Of a stretch of DNA of 61,167 nt, positions 45,587 through 53,031 are shown one piece after another; within the stretch, counting starts at the first letter, position 1, and every line of letters starts with the position of its first letter. Made by a program: the position numbers and the translations under genes. The stretch is from Pseudomonadales bacterium (GTDB lineage Bacteria; Pseudomonadota; Gammaproteobacteria; Pseudomonadales; Halieaceae). The notes under the pieces are model-generated. The model searched no databases and was not told where the DNA came from. It saw nothing but the letters and a program-made list of their open reading frames with translations. The stretch covers positions 1 to 61,167 of the forward strand of contig JACKNV010000015.1 of assembly GCA_024234735.1 (NCBI GenBank), in the 5' to 3' direction.

Positions 45587-46918
45587 CTACTCGATATCAG
45601 ACGAGTAATCAATTTTGCTTTGAACCGCTACAACTAACCCCCGTCCGCGTTTAAGCGTTGCGCGGATTAGCGTGGCAAGATCAGTAGTAGTTTGCGCATG
45701 AGAACCGATATATCCGGCGCGGATCAGATCAATAAAGGGCTCTTGGCGAAGATAGCGACCAGACAGAGCGTTATAACTGACCCTGAACGCACCTTTGGGA
45801 CCTTTACAAGCGGGGTCTTTGCGCAAGATTTCAAATTGCTCAAGCGGTATCGTTATGGGAGCTTTACCAAGTTCAGCATCCCGCTTCACAAACTTTAGAT
45901 AGAAGACTTGCGGATTAATCCGGTACTCTCCGTCGCCCGCTGGCTTTGCCAGACTGAATTTTTTCATACGCGCAAGTTCCTTCCCAAACTGTGCATCGGG
46001 CCGATAAATCCAGTCGTTACTGCGCTTATCCCCCGACGGCTCAAGCATTTTGTACTGAACCATCACAACATTTTCCATGATCGCATTGAGATAGATTAAA
46101 TCTACACCGAGCAGCTCTTCGAGCGGTCTCTTATTCGCCGTTATAACCTCTAACCGCTCACCGTTATTCTCGAACACTGCTCGCCCTGTGAGGTCACTGG
46201 CCGTTAAGTTCATCCCGGAAATAGTGCGCGCATTATCCTCAATAACGGCATCTTCCAGAATGCCGACCCGAGACAACACGGTTTCATCTCCAGAGGCAAT
46301 ATCTACGATGCCGGCACGGTGACCAATGGGCACACCAAAAGCACGCAGGGCTGTATTCAACGCATCCTGCTGCAGCGATGTACTTCCCTCATACTTACGC
46401 GGCACAGTGAGCGTACCTATGACACTACGCATAGCGGCACCGTTTTCCTCAATAGCCGCCAGAATCTCAATAAGATGTGCGCTCAGCTTGGGGGAAAGCA
46501 AAATGGCTCTTTCATCAGACTCTAGCTTTTTATCCAGAACAGCGCCCAGAGATTTCTTGGTTATCAACGCAGCAAGAGCGGTTTCATCAGGCGGGGTGAT
46601 ACGGTGAGCATGTTTGATAGTCAGCCGTGATTGCAATGTTGCTACAGGCTGCTTAGAACTCAGAAAAGCAATATAGGCCGCTTGCTCTTTCGAGTATTCA
46701 CCTGAAACATATATCAGACAAAGCGCTGGAGTGCGTACCCCGTGCAACGCATCATGGGAATATATATGGGTAAATTTGTCCAAGCCTGAAGCTGTGCCTT
46801 CTATACCCTGCCATTCGTCTTCACTAAAGCGTAAGACCACAAGTGGCTTTTTCATGACAAGAGCGAGCACATCTGTTAGCCAGCCGCCTTTATTCTTTTT
46901 CTTCTTTGATTTAGCCAT
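45587..46918 (-). CDS. Unrecognised island protein with a PD-(D/E)XK-like core
   Basis: A 443-residue protein. It opens with a lysine-rich tail (MAKSKKKKNK). The first 170 residues are mixed alpha/beta with no known motif. Residues 251-290 have PLEELLGVDLIY followed by VVMVQYK: Glu267/268, Asp273 and Gln288-x-Lys290 have the order and spacing of Mrr-like PD-(D/E)XK nucleases; YRPDAQFGKELARM follows. The base composition is lower in GC than the flanking chromosome. It is the last of the minus-strand island genes after a small ORF. A nuclease role in defence is an inference. Confidence 0.75.
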   Translation of the reverse strand: MAKSKKKKNKGGWLTDVLALVMKKPLVVLRFSEDEWQGIEGTASGLDKFTHIYSHDALHGVRTPALCLIYVSGEYSKEQAAYIAFLSSKQPVATLQSRLTIKHAHRITPPDETALAALITKKSLGAVLDKKLESDERAILLSPKLSAHLIEILAAIEENGAAMRSVIGTLTVPRKYEGSTSLQQDALNTALRAFGVPIGHRAGIVDIASGDETVLSRVGILEDAVIEDNARTISGMNLTASDLTGRAVFENNGERLEVITANKRPLEELLGVDLIYLNAIMENVVMVQYKMLEPSGDKRSNDWIYRPDAQFGKELARMKKFSLAKPAGDGEYRINPQVFYLKFVKRDAELGKAPITIPLEQFEILRKDPACKGPKGAFRVSYNALSGRYLRQEPFIDLIRAGYIGSHAQTTTDLATLIRATLKRGRGLVVAVQSKIDYSSDIE

Positions 46919-46945
46919 GACTAGCTACCCGCACAGCTTGCGCAA

Positions 46946-47116
46946 TTATTTAATTCTCGTTCGCAGCTCACCCGCCGGAAGCCATACATTGGGGTCACCT
47001 TCATAAATGAGTAAGGCATCAAGCAGAAGCTGCAGGTCTGTATCTGTATGTGTATGTGTATGTTCTAAAAGCATATCAACTGCCCAGAGGACACCGTGCG
47101 TTTCAATATTGTACAC
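46946..47116 (-). CDS. Small ORF with His-Thr repeats
   Basis: A 56-residue frame from a GTG at 47116 that overlaps the end of neither neighbour; it starts four bases after the exonuclease stop. It contains HTHTHTDTD encoded by a TGTATG-type microsatellite (plus strand), followed by a well-formed acidic/leucine-rich stretch ending ELRTRIK. The frame stays open a few codons upstream into the exonuclease gene, so it may alternatively be the exonuclease C-terminus displaced by a frameshift. Confidence 0.5.
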   Translation of the reverse strand: MYNIETHGVLWAVDMLLEHTHTHTDTDLQLLLDALLIYEGDPNVWLPAGELRTRIK

Positions 47117-47120
47117 GGCA

Positions 47121-48749
47121 TCAGCCCACCGCGTTCGGGGCCCCTGTCAGATTCTCAATCTCCTCAGCCAGTTTCGCAGCTTCGGCTTCTAGCTCGGTGA
47201 GTTCTGTCGCAATGTCGCTGGCTTGCGCGTCAGCAACCTTCTGCAAAAGCCCCGGCTGCTCTTGCGTTAATCGATACAGCTCGTAGTCGCTGCTCTCTCG
47301 TAGCTCGTCGAGGGTTTCCAGTAGCTCCATGATTCGCGCCTGCAACGAATCGTAGAGCGCGCGCAGTTTCTTCAAGTCCGAATCGTCATCAAGATTGAGG
47401 CCACCGAGCCCTTCGCGAGCTAGGAATCCGTCCAGGTCTTCAGCGATCTCACGAAGCCGCTGAATCTCTCCCCTGTCCCTGGCGCGGTTTATCTCGCTGG
47501 TGAGGCGCGTGTACAACTCCTGTTTCTCAGGGTCGTGGGCGTACCTGTCCGGGTGGTACAAGCGCACGAGCTTTCTCCAAAGTCGCTTTAGCTCCTGCTC
47601 CTCCTCGTCACTCAGCGGCTGGTTCTGAACGGCCTGCCTCGCTATTTCGTCATACTGTTTTTTGGTCTCCGCTTGTGCCTGTTCGTGCTCCCGCTCGACC
47701 TCTTCTGCTTCTTCTTCGCCACCGACGAGCAGTGAATCGAGGTACTTTCGGCGATAGCTGATTTTGAGTTCCAGTTCATCGCGCTTCTGGTAGTAGGGGC
47801 GCAGTTTTTCAAACAGCTGCGATCTGACGACCTCTACTGCGTGGTGCTCCTGCGTGTACTGCGCTTCCAGGTCCGCAAGACGCTCTCTGGCGTCTGCGAC
47901 AAGGCTACTGAGTGTGGCGTATTCGGCGGCCTGGTAGACGACCACCTCGCCGCTGTCGCTGGCTGGCGCACCTGTGACCGGCGGCTGCGTTTCCGCAAAG
48001 GGGGGGCCTGACTCCAGCTGATCAAGGTACCAGCGGCCCATAGCTGCGCTGCGTGGGTTGTCAGCTTGTGCCAGCCATTCCAGCCATCCATGGAGATCAG
48101 GGTCGTTCGTCGCTTCGTGGTAGTCCCGTCCCTTGTACTTGCCAAAAGCAATTCGCGAGGGAAACCAAGTAGCCGCCGCGAAATTAACAATTTCATCCCA
48201 GGTCGACAACCCCCGTTGTTCGGCGAGTGATCTCAAGACCTGTTGCATCAGGTCGGCAACGGTTTCCACGTCGCCCAGTGCGGTGTGCGCTCCTCGCTCT
48301 GGCAACCGATAGTACTGGCGGAGGGTCTGGAGCTTATGGTTACCGGCAGGAACAGGATCGAGCAAGCGTTGCGTCAATTCGAGTGCGCAGAAGCCGCGTT
48401 GTCCAATGGGTGCGATACCCAGCCGAGACCATTCCGGCTGCAGTACACTATCCAGGTCATACTTGAGGTTGTAGGACACGAGGGGAAGGTCGCCGACGTA
48501 CTCGGCAAAGTCTGTGTAGACATCCAGCGGCGGATCACCGTCACGCTCCAGGATCTCGCGTGTGTAACCGTTGACCCGTGACGCCTCGGGTGACATGTCT
48601 GCGTTGTGGTTTAACAACCGGCGGAATGGCTCGCCCTCGGGCTCCCATCCGCACATGCGCTGCGCGGCAAGCTCGACGACAAAGACGGACGCCTTGATGC
48701 CCGAGGTTTCAGTGTCGAGGAGTATCCATGGGGTTTGGGTTTGGTTCAT
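47121..48749 (-). CDS. DEDDh exonuclease fused to a J domain
   Basis: A 542-residue protein. The N-terminal domain is a DnaQ-type 3'-5' exonuclease: Exo I D12-T-E14, Exo II around N94 and D98, Exo III H155-T-A-L-G-D160. A DUF3820-like segment FGKYKG follows (202-207), then a long coiled coil (about 275-375) and a J domain (about 377-440) with H399-P-D401. A second coiled coil ends the chain. Its ATG is two bases after the LRR gene stop, so the two are co-translated. J domains recruit DnaK/Hsp70; together with the nuclease this suggests a chaperone-coupled defence effector, which is inferred. Confidence 0.87.
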   Translation of the reverse strand: MNQTQTPWILLDTETSGIKASVFVVELAAQRMCGWEPEGEPFRRLLNHNADMSPEASRVNGYTREILERDGDPPLDVYTDFAEYVGDLPLVSYNLKYDLDSVLQPEWSRLGIAPIGQRGFCALELTQRLLDPVPAGNHKLQTLRQYYRLPERGAHTALGDVETVADLMQQVLRSLAEQRGLSTWDEIVNFAAATWFPSRIAFGKYKGRDYHEATNDPDLHGWLEWLAQADNPRSAAMGRWYLDQLESGPPFAETQPPVTGAPASDSGEVVVYQAAEYATLSSLVADARERLADLEAQYTQEHHAVEVVRSQLFEKLRPYYQKRDELELKISYRRKYLDSLLVGGEEEAEEVEREHEQAQAETKKQYDEIARQAVQNQPLSDEEEQELKRLWRKLVRLYHPDRYAHDPEKQELYTRLTSEINRARDRGEIQRLREIAEDLDGFLAREGLGGLNLDDDSDLKKLRALYDSLQARIMELLETLDELRESSDYELYRLTQEQPGLLQKVADAQASDIATELTELEAEAAKLAEEIENLTGAPNAVG

Positions 48750-48751
48750 GT

Positions 48752-50686
48752 TCAGAAGGGGATATCGTCAAAGTAATCAATCTCAAGACCCGAGTCTGCA
48801 TAACTGACGATGGTGCCGCCAAATATTTCAAGCCCGCGAGGTGCATTTTTGATTCTGACGCCGCTGTCGCAATGCAATTCGGTCAGCTTGGGCACCGCAG
48901 AGAGGTCCAACTCGGTGAGCTGATTATCGCCGCAGTCAAGCACGGTCAGCTTTGGCACTGGAGATAAATCCAGCTCGGTCAGCTGATAATTGCGGCAGCC
49001 AAGCTCGGTCAGCTTTGGCACTGGAGATAAATCTAGCTCGGTGAGCTGGTTCTTCTCGCTGCAGTACAGCCACTCAAGCTCCGGTACCGCAGAAAGGTCC
49101 AGCTCGGTGAGCTGATTATTGCCGCAATCAAGCATGGTCAGCTTTGGCACCGCAGCAAGGTCCAGCTCGGTGAGCTGATTATTGCCGCAGTCAAGCACGG
49201 TCAGCTTTGGCACTGGAGATAAATCTAGCTCGGTCAGCTGGTTCTCGCTGCAGTCAAGCGCGGTCAGCTTTGGCACTGGAGATAAATCTAGCTCGGTGAG
49301 CTGAAACCCCAAGCAAACCAACTCTTCAAGCTCAGATAACGCAGAGAGGTCCAGCTCGGTGATTTGATTCCTATGTTCCACAAGGTCGAGATTATCGCGG
49401 TACCACAAAAGCCTTTCTATTGCGCCATCTTTCACGATCAGGTTGATTTCATATTCAGGGAAGAAGAAGACTTGGCCTGTCGGTTGGCCTGCCTCAAAAA
49501 TCTCCAGCAACGCTTCAGGCGCCATTTCCAGCTCTTCAGCCCACCGCAAAATCTGCCGATAGTCAGGCTCTCGGAACTCGTAGTCGCCGAGCTTGAAGCG
49601 CGCCTGACTGACCTCGAGAGACCGCGTCCGATTGAGCACGCCCTGTACCTTGTCAGGACCCTCGACTGCATAACTAACAATGGTACCGCCATCTAATTTA
49701 AGCCCACGAGGTGCATTTTTGATTCTGACGCCGCTGTCGCATTCCAAATAGCTTAAATTCGGCACCAGGGAGAGGTCCAGCTCGGTGAGCTGGTTCGACT
49801 CGCACCATAGGTATTCAAGTTCAGGTGCCCCAGAGAGGTCCAGCTCGGTGAGCTGGTTCGAGCGGCAATCTAGGGATTCAAGCTCGGGTGCCGCAGAGAG
49901 GTCCAGCTTGATGAGCTGATTCGAGCTGCAATCTAGGCCTTCAAGCACAGGTACCGCAGAGAGGTCCAACTGGGTGAGCTGATTACCATCGCAGTTAAGC
50001 GATCTCAGCTTTGGTACTGGAGATAAATCCAGCTCGGTGAGCTGGTTAGATCGGCAAGATAGCTCTTCAAGCTCAGGTACCGTAGAGAGGTCCAACTCAG
50101 TGAGCTGATTATGGACGCAGTTAAGCGATCTCAGCTTTGGTACTGGAGATAAATCTAGCTCAGAGAGCTGGTTCGAGCCGCAAGATAGCTTTTCAAGCTC
50201 CGGTACCGCAGAAAGGTCCAGCTCGGGGATTTTAGCTTCGAAATCCACGAAGCCCAATGAGCGAATTATCAATCCCTTCTCCGACACCTCTGGGAAAAAG
50301 TTGAAATTTTCCGGGTGCCACCAAAGCTCCTTTATTGCTCCATCTTCCACGACTAGTTCGCTTTCTAATTCGGATACCCATGCTTGTAAGGGGTGGCCTC
50401 TCTCCAAACCCTCCAGCACCACCTCAGGCGCCATTTCCAGCTCTTCAGCCCACCGCAAAATCTGCCGATAGTCAGGCTCTCGGAACTCGTAGTCGCCGAG
50501 CTTAAAGCGCGCCTGACTGACCTCGAGAGACCGCGTCCGATTGAGCACGTCCCGAGTCATCCGACTGACTATTTGGTTGGCCTTCGGCTTTGATACGGCA
50601 AGCTCCGAACCAGGCCGTGGGATCAATGCCTTCTTTTTGTCTTCGTCCAACTTAAACGCCCCAAGTGCCTTGAACCCTATGTACAA
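48752..50686 (-). CDS. Leucine-rich-repeat protein made of two fused tandem copies
   Basis: A 644-residue acidic protein. A helical module (residues 47-90, VLNRTRSLEVSQARFKLGDY start) is followed by about eight 21-residue repeats of the type NQLTELDLSPVPKLTVLDC and a cap (DSGVRIKNAPRG). The same order is repeated from residue 349 to the end. The two helical modules are encoded by 126-bp repeats differing at one base (49515-49640 and 50424-50549). No signal peptide, so it is probably cytoplasmic. It precedes the exonuclease-J gene by two bases, suggesting a sensor or scaffold for it. Confidence 0.88.
   Translation of the reverse strand: MYIGFKALGAFKLDEDKKKALIPRPGSELAVSKPKANQIVSRMTRDVLNRTRSLEVSQARFKLGDYEFREPDYRQILRWAEELEMAPEVVLEGLERGHPLQAWVSELESELVVEDGAIKELWWHPENFNFFPEVSEKGLIIRSLGFVDFEAKIPELDLSAVPELEKLSCGSNQLSELDLSPVPKLRSLNCVHNQLTELDLSTVPELEELSCRSNQLTELDLSPVPKLRSLNCDGNQLTQLDLSAVPVLEGLDCSSNQLIKLDLSAAPELESLDCRSNQLTELDLSGAPELEYLWCESNQLTELDLSLVPNLSYLECDSGVRIKNAPRGLKLDGGTIVSYAVEGPDKVQGVLNRTRSLEVSQARFKLGDYEFREPDYRQILRWAEELEMAPEALLEIFEAGQPTGQVFFFPEYEINLIVKDGAIERLLWYRDNLDLVEHRNQITELDLSALSELEELVCLGFQLTELDLSPVPKLTALDCSENQLTELDLSPVPKLTVLDCGNNQLTELDLAAVPKLTMLDCGNNQLTELDLSAVPELEWLYCSEKNQLTELDLSPVPKLTELGCRNYQLTELDLSPVPKLTVLDCGDNQLTELDLSAVPKLTELHCDSGVRIKNAPRGLEIFGGTIVSYADSGLEIDYFDDIPF
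49515..49640. repeat. 126-bp direct repeat, copy 1 (within LRR gene)
   Basis: This segment matches 50424-50549 with one mismatch and encodes the helical module of the second unit. The near identity points to recent duplication or gene conversion. Confidence 0.9.
50424..50549. repeat. 126-bp direct repeat, copy 2 (within LRR gene)
   Basis: Second copy of the repeat at 49515-49640, encoding the helical module of the first unit. Recombination between the copies would remove about 909 bp, keeping the frame (909 is divisible by 3). Confidence 0.9.
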
Positions 50687-50816
50687 ACAGACAGACTATG
50701 GAAATGTTTGTCCAACTGCCACCTTTTAGGAGTAAGCCGGTATTTCGCAACTTGTAAACGAATGTCGTCAAGTAGCCCCATGCGTTTCCCTGCTGTGAAT
50801 AGATATTGATTTGTAA

Positions 50817-51116
50817 TCAATGCGACAAGAATTGGAGAATTGACCCAATAAAAGCCAGTATCTGATCCTGGGCGTTGACCGCAGAAATCACCAAAGCCAA
50901 GAAAGCAATTATGTTTGCTCGCCGCGCGGCTCTGTTGGCTACAAGTGCCGACGATATGCTCGCACGCTCACAGGTAGCCCGAAACTCGCGCTCCTTGTCT
51001 TTGGCTTTTAACCATTTCGTCACGGTTTTTAACTCTGCATGGTCGCAATAGTCGCCGCGATCAAGGCGATGTTGAACCTCGGCACATCCAATTTCTTCAA
51101 GATCATTGTCTGTCAT
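50817..51116 (-). CDS. Small membrane protein
   Basis: A 99-residue protein from the ATG at 51116. The N-terminal 70 residues are charged and helical (EVQHRLDRGDYCDHAELKTV), the C-terminus has one or two membrane helices (IIAFLALVISAVN, QILAFIGSILQF). It lies just downstream of an attC-like site, as a gene cassette would. Family not recognised. The interval 50687-50816 holds no gene that I see. Confidence 0.7.
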   Translation of the reverse strand: MTDNDLEEIGCAEVQHRLDRGDYCDHAELKTVTKWLKAKDKEREFRATCERASISSALVANRAARRANIIAFLALVISAVNAQDQILAFIGSILQFLSH

Positions 51117-51120
51117 TGAG

Positions 51121-51178
51121 TGGCCTAACGACCAAGCCAAGCGGCGGCGAAGCCGCCCGGCTTGGGGGCCTGTTATGT
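51121..51178 (-). other. Integron attC-like recombination site
   Basis: GCCTAAC (51123-51129, fits RYYYAAC) and GTTATG (51172-51177) flank an imperfect palindrome with CCAAGCC/GGCTTGG and GCGGC/GCCGC arms and unpaired bases between them. Size and layout fit a short attC. It lies directly at the 3' end of the AbiU2-like gene, as in a mobile gene cassette. The right core deviates from GTTRRRY, so this is tentative. Confidence 0.45.
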
Positions 51179-51736
51179 TTGCCCTCTACCGAGAGCCTCC
51201 AGCATTTTAAGAACAGCGTTTTCATGGCGCTCCGGACCGGAAATGACATTGGATTTACCCAGCGTGTTGCTTACGTAATTAATGGTTTCGCATGTAACAT
51301 CAATCAAGGCGCGAATCTCATTGGGAGTGACATCGTTGATCTGATATATCTTCTCCCTTGGAATATCCGCTTGGTTGTGACTTATTGATTTATTCCTTAT
51401 GTTCAGAACCTTCCGAACCAGAGGCTCATGCGGGTCAATTCGCTTAGCAACCTCATCAGCTACATCAGCGTGGCCAGCATTTCTCAGTTCTTTTTTGAGC
51501 ATGGAAATACCAGCAGTACGTTCATCGCGATCGTAAATTTTGGACAAAGCCAGGAAGAATAATTTGTAGCTCCCCGAATTTGAAACATGAAAGAAATCCA
51601 CATACTCATAATTGTTCATGGTGGGAAGATGGTCGGGCAACGCTAGATTTCTAAGTGCCCACCAAGTATGGAAGTGAGCCCTAGCGGCACTCCCTTCTTC
51701 CATTAATGCCCAAAAGACACGATCTAGCTCACACAT
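51173..51736 (-). CDS. AbiU2-like HEPN-domain protein
   Basis: A 187-residue helical protein with WALMEEGSAARAHFHTWWALRNLALPDH near the start and the HEPN-type R-x5-H in IRNKSISHN. The pattern matches AbiU2-like HEPN proteins, which are linked to abortive infection; HEPN proteins are often RNases. It carries no antitoxin partner next to it. The gene ends in the attC-like site, so it may be an integron cassette captured by the island. Confidence 0.8.
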   Translation of the reverse strand: MCELDRVFWALMEEGSAARAHFHTWWALRNLALPDHLPTMNNYEYVDFFHVSNSGSYKLFFLALSKIYDRDERTAGISMLKKELRNAGHADVADEVAKRIDPHEPLVRKVLNIRNKSISHNQADIPREKIYQINDVTPNEIRALIDVTCETINYVSNTLGKSNVISGPERHENAVLKMLEALGRGQT

Positions 51737-51758
51737 AGCTTGAAAATATAACAGTTAC

Positions 51759-51776
51759 ATATAGACCGGTCTATAT
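51759..51776. promoter_or_regulatory. 18-bp perfect palindrome upstream of the AbiU2-like gene
   Basis: ATATAGACCGGTCTATAT has 9-bp arms without spacer. TAGACC/GGTCTA half-sites resemble TetR-family (NemR-like) operators. It lies 23 bp before the HEPN gene ATG and after the thioesterase stop. No TetR gene is present on the island. Confidence 0.4.
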
Positions 51777-51788
51777 AACACCCCGGTC

Positions 51789-52241
51789 CTACCGAGGAAA
51801 AGAGACATCAAATCTGACACTACCTGTCATATTAGACAATCGCAATTTGCCAGATCTCGGCAGCAGTACCTTCCAAATGCCCTCGGCACTGGCCACCGCC
51901 GTATCGCCGGTGGTAATCAAGCCGCGCACGAACACCAGGTGCTTGCTGGTGCGAACGACTTTCGGCCGGCAGATGATAAAGTCACCCTCGCGCGTCGACG
52001 CAACGAATTGCGTCTGCTGCGAGACCGTCACGCACGGGACGCCGGCAATCGCGCGGGAGACTCCAAAGCCAAGCCCTATATCCGCCAGGGTCATGACGGC
52101 GCCGCCGTGAAGTGCGCCGTGGTAATCCTTGCAATGGTAATCTGCAACAAACAGGCCGATGGCGCGATCACCGTCGACGTCACGCATCCAGACCGGAGTC
52201 AGAGGGCAATTTGCGCCGGTAAGCGGACGCGCCCACGTCAC
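51789..52241 (-). CDS. PaaI-family thioesterase (hotdog fold)
   Basis: A 150-residue protein with HGALHGGAVMTLADIGLGFG, the PaaI/HGG motif, followed by a beta-rich half. Hotdog thioesterases of this type hydrolyse acyl-CoA esters. The first start is a GTG at 52241; an ATG at 52187 is an alternative and would give 132 residues. No ribosome site decides. Its presence on an island of defence-type cargo is incidental. Confidence 0.8.
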   Translation of the reverse strand: MTWARPLTGANCPLTPVWMRDVDGDRAIGLFVADYHCKDYHGALHGGAVMTLADIGLGFGVSRAIAGVPCVTVSQQTQFVASTREGDFIICRPKVVRTSKHLVFVRGLITTGDTAVASAEGIWKVLLPRSGKLRLSNMTGSVRFDVSFPR

Positions 52242-52313
52242 TGCCGCACAGCGAGTAGTGACGTGGGTGCCCGCGCTCTAGGACAAAAATCTTAGTAACA
52301 CGTCTGCTCTTTG

Positions 52314-52354
52314 CATTTTCAGGGGTGGTTCCAGTGGAACCGCCCCTGAAAATG
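52314..52354. repeat. 41-bp near-perfect palindrome
   Basis: Two 19-base arms with one mismatch and a three-base loop (AGT). The flanks CATTTTC and GAAAATG are AT-rich. It may be a bidirectional terminator or a recombination or REP-like site between the thioesterase and the recombinase. Confidence 0.5.
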
Positions 52355-52621
52355 GAAATCTGGGTTCAAAACCGCTGTCAGTACCGCTGAGATGCCATTT
52401 TCCCACTGGGCCCTGACAATCAAAGCACCAGGCGCCCGAAAAATCCACCACCGATTTGGGCTGAATTCTCTGTGACAGCCGTATTTCGGGTTCGTATAGT
52501 AGACCCACTTGTCGCTACCACTGCGCTTAAAGTGGTAAGGAAGACCCCTCCTTGCGCAATCAAACGGGGTAGGCAGAATCTGGATGTTTTGGAATCTGCT
52601 GAACGCGTCAATTAGGGCCAT
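52319..52621 (-). CDS. Doubtful hypothetical ORF
   Basis: A 100-residue frame from ATG at 52621 (MALIDAFSRF) rich in aromatic residues, ending inside the large palindrome. Another minus frame is open over part of it. No family recognised; it could be a decayed gene. Confidence 0.25.
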   Translation of the reverse strand: MALIDAFSRFQNIQILPTPFDCARRGLPYHFKRSGSDKWVYYTNPKYGCHREFSPNRWWIFRAPGALIVRAQWENGISAVLTAVLNPDFHFQGRFHWNHP

Positions 52622-53031
52622 TTGACGCAACGGTCAGCGATGACCGGGTCCATCTTCGAACCATCGCGGTGCCGCTTCGTCCGGGTACCGCTCCTTCAAA
52701 TCTCTCCCGCTTATTCAGGGGATCTGTTCCATAACCGCTGTTGGTATCCGGGCATAGTTGTCCGGGCTGTTCGACAGTCTCTTCAACCCCGCAAACACAC
52801 TGGCGGTCAGTGCGTTTTACTTTTTCTGAAACGGAGGTAAATCCACCCCAGCATAAGGCTGGATGACCGTTGGTTTGCACGGGCCAGTTTTCGTCGAAAA
52901 CACACCGTGTTGTCTATGGCCAGACACATTCAGGTCAACCGGGATTGGTGTCCCGTGATCGTACTGCTTCGGCAGGCCTGCGCAGCATTGTTGCCAGGTG
53001 GTCAGAAACACTCACCTATGGATACAACACT
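52622..53031. other. Gene-poor 410-bp stretch upstream of the recombinase
   Basis: Short frames exist on both strands but none has protein-like composition or a ribosome site. It probably holds the promoter of the recombinase at 53032. Confidence 0.4.

Noticed and set aside
45379..45654. 91-codon plus-strand frame in the left part of the island
   Set aside because: No ribosome site or family; it crosses the small coiled-coil frame and the end of the 443-residue gene on the other strand.
48840..50230. Regular short repeats that could be taken for a CRISPR array
   Set aside because: The 63-bp units have no constant-repeat/variable-spacer alternation, stay in one frame and encode leucine-rich repeats.
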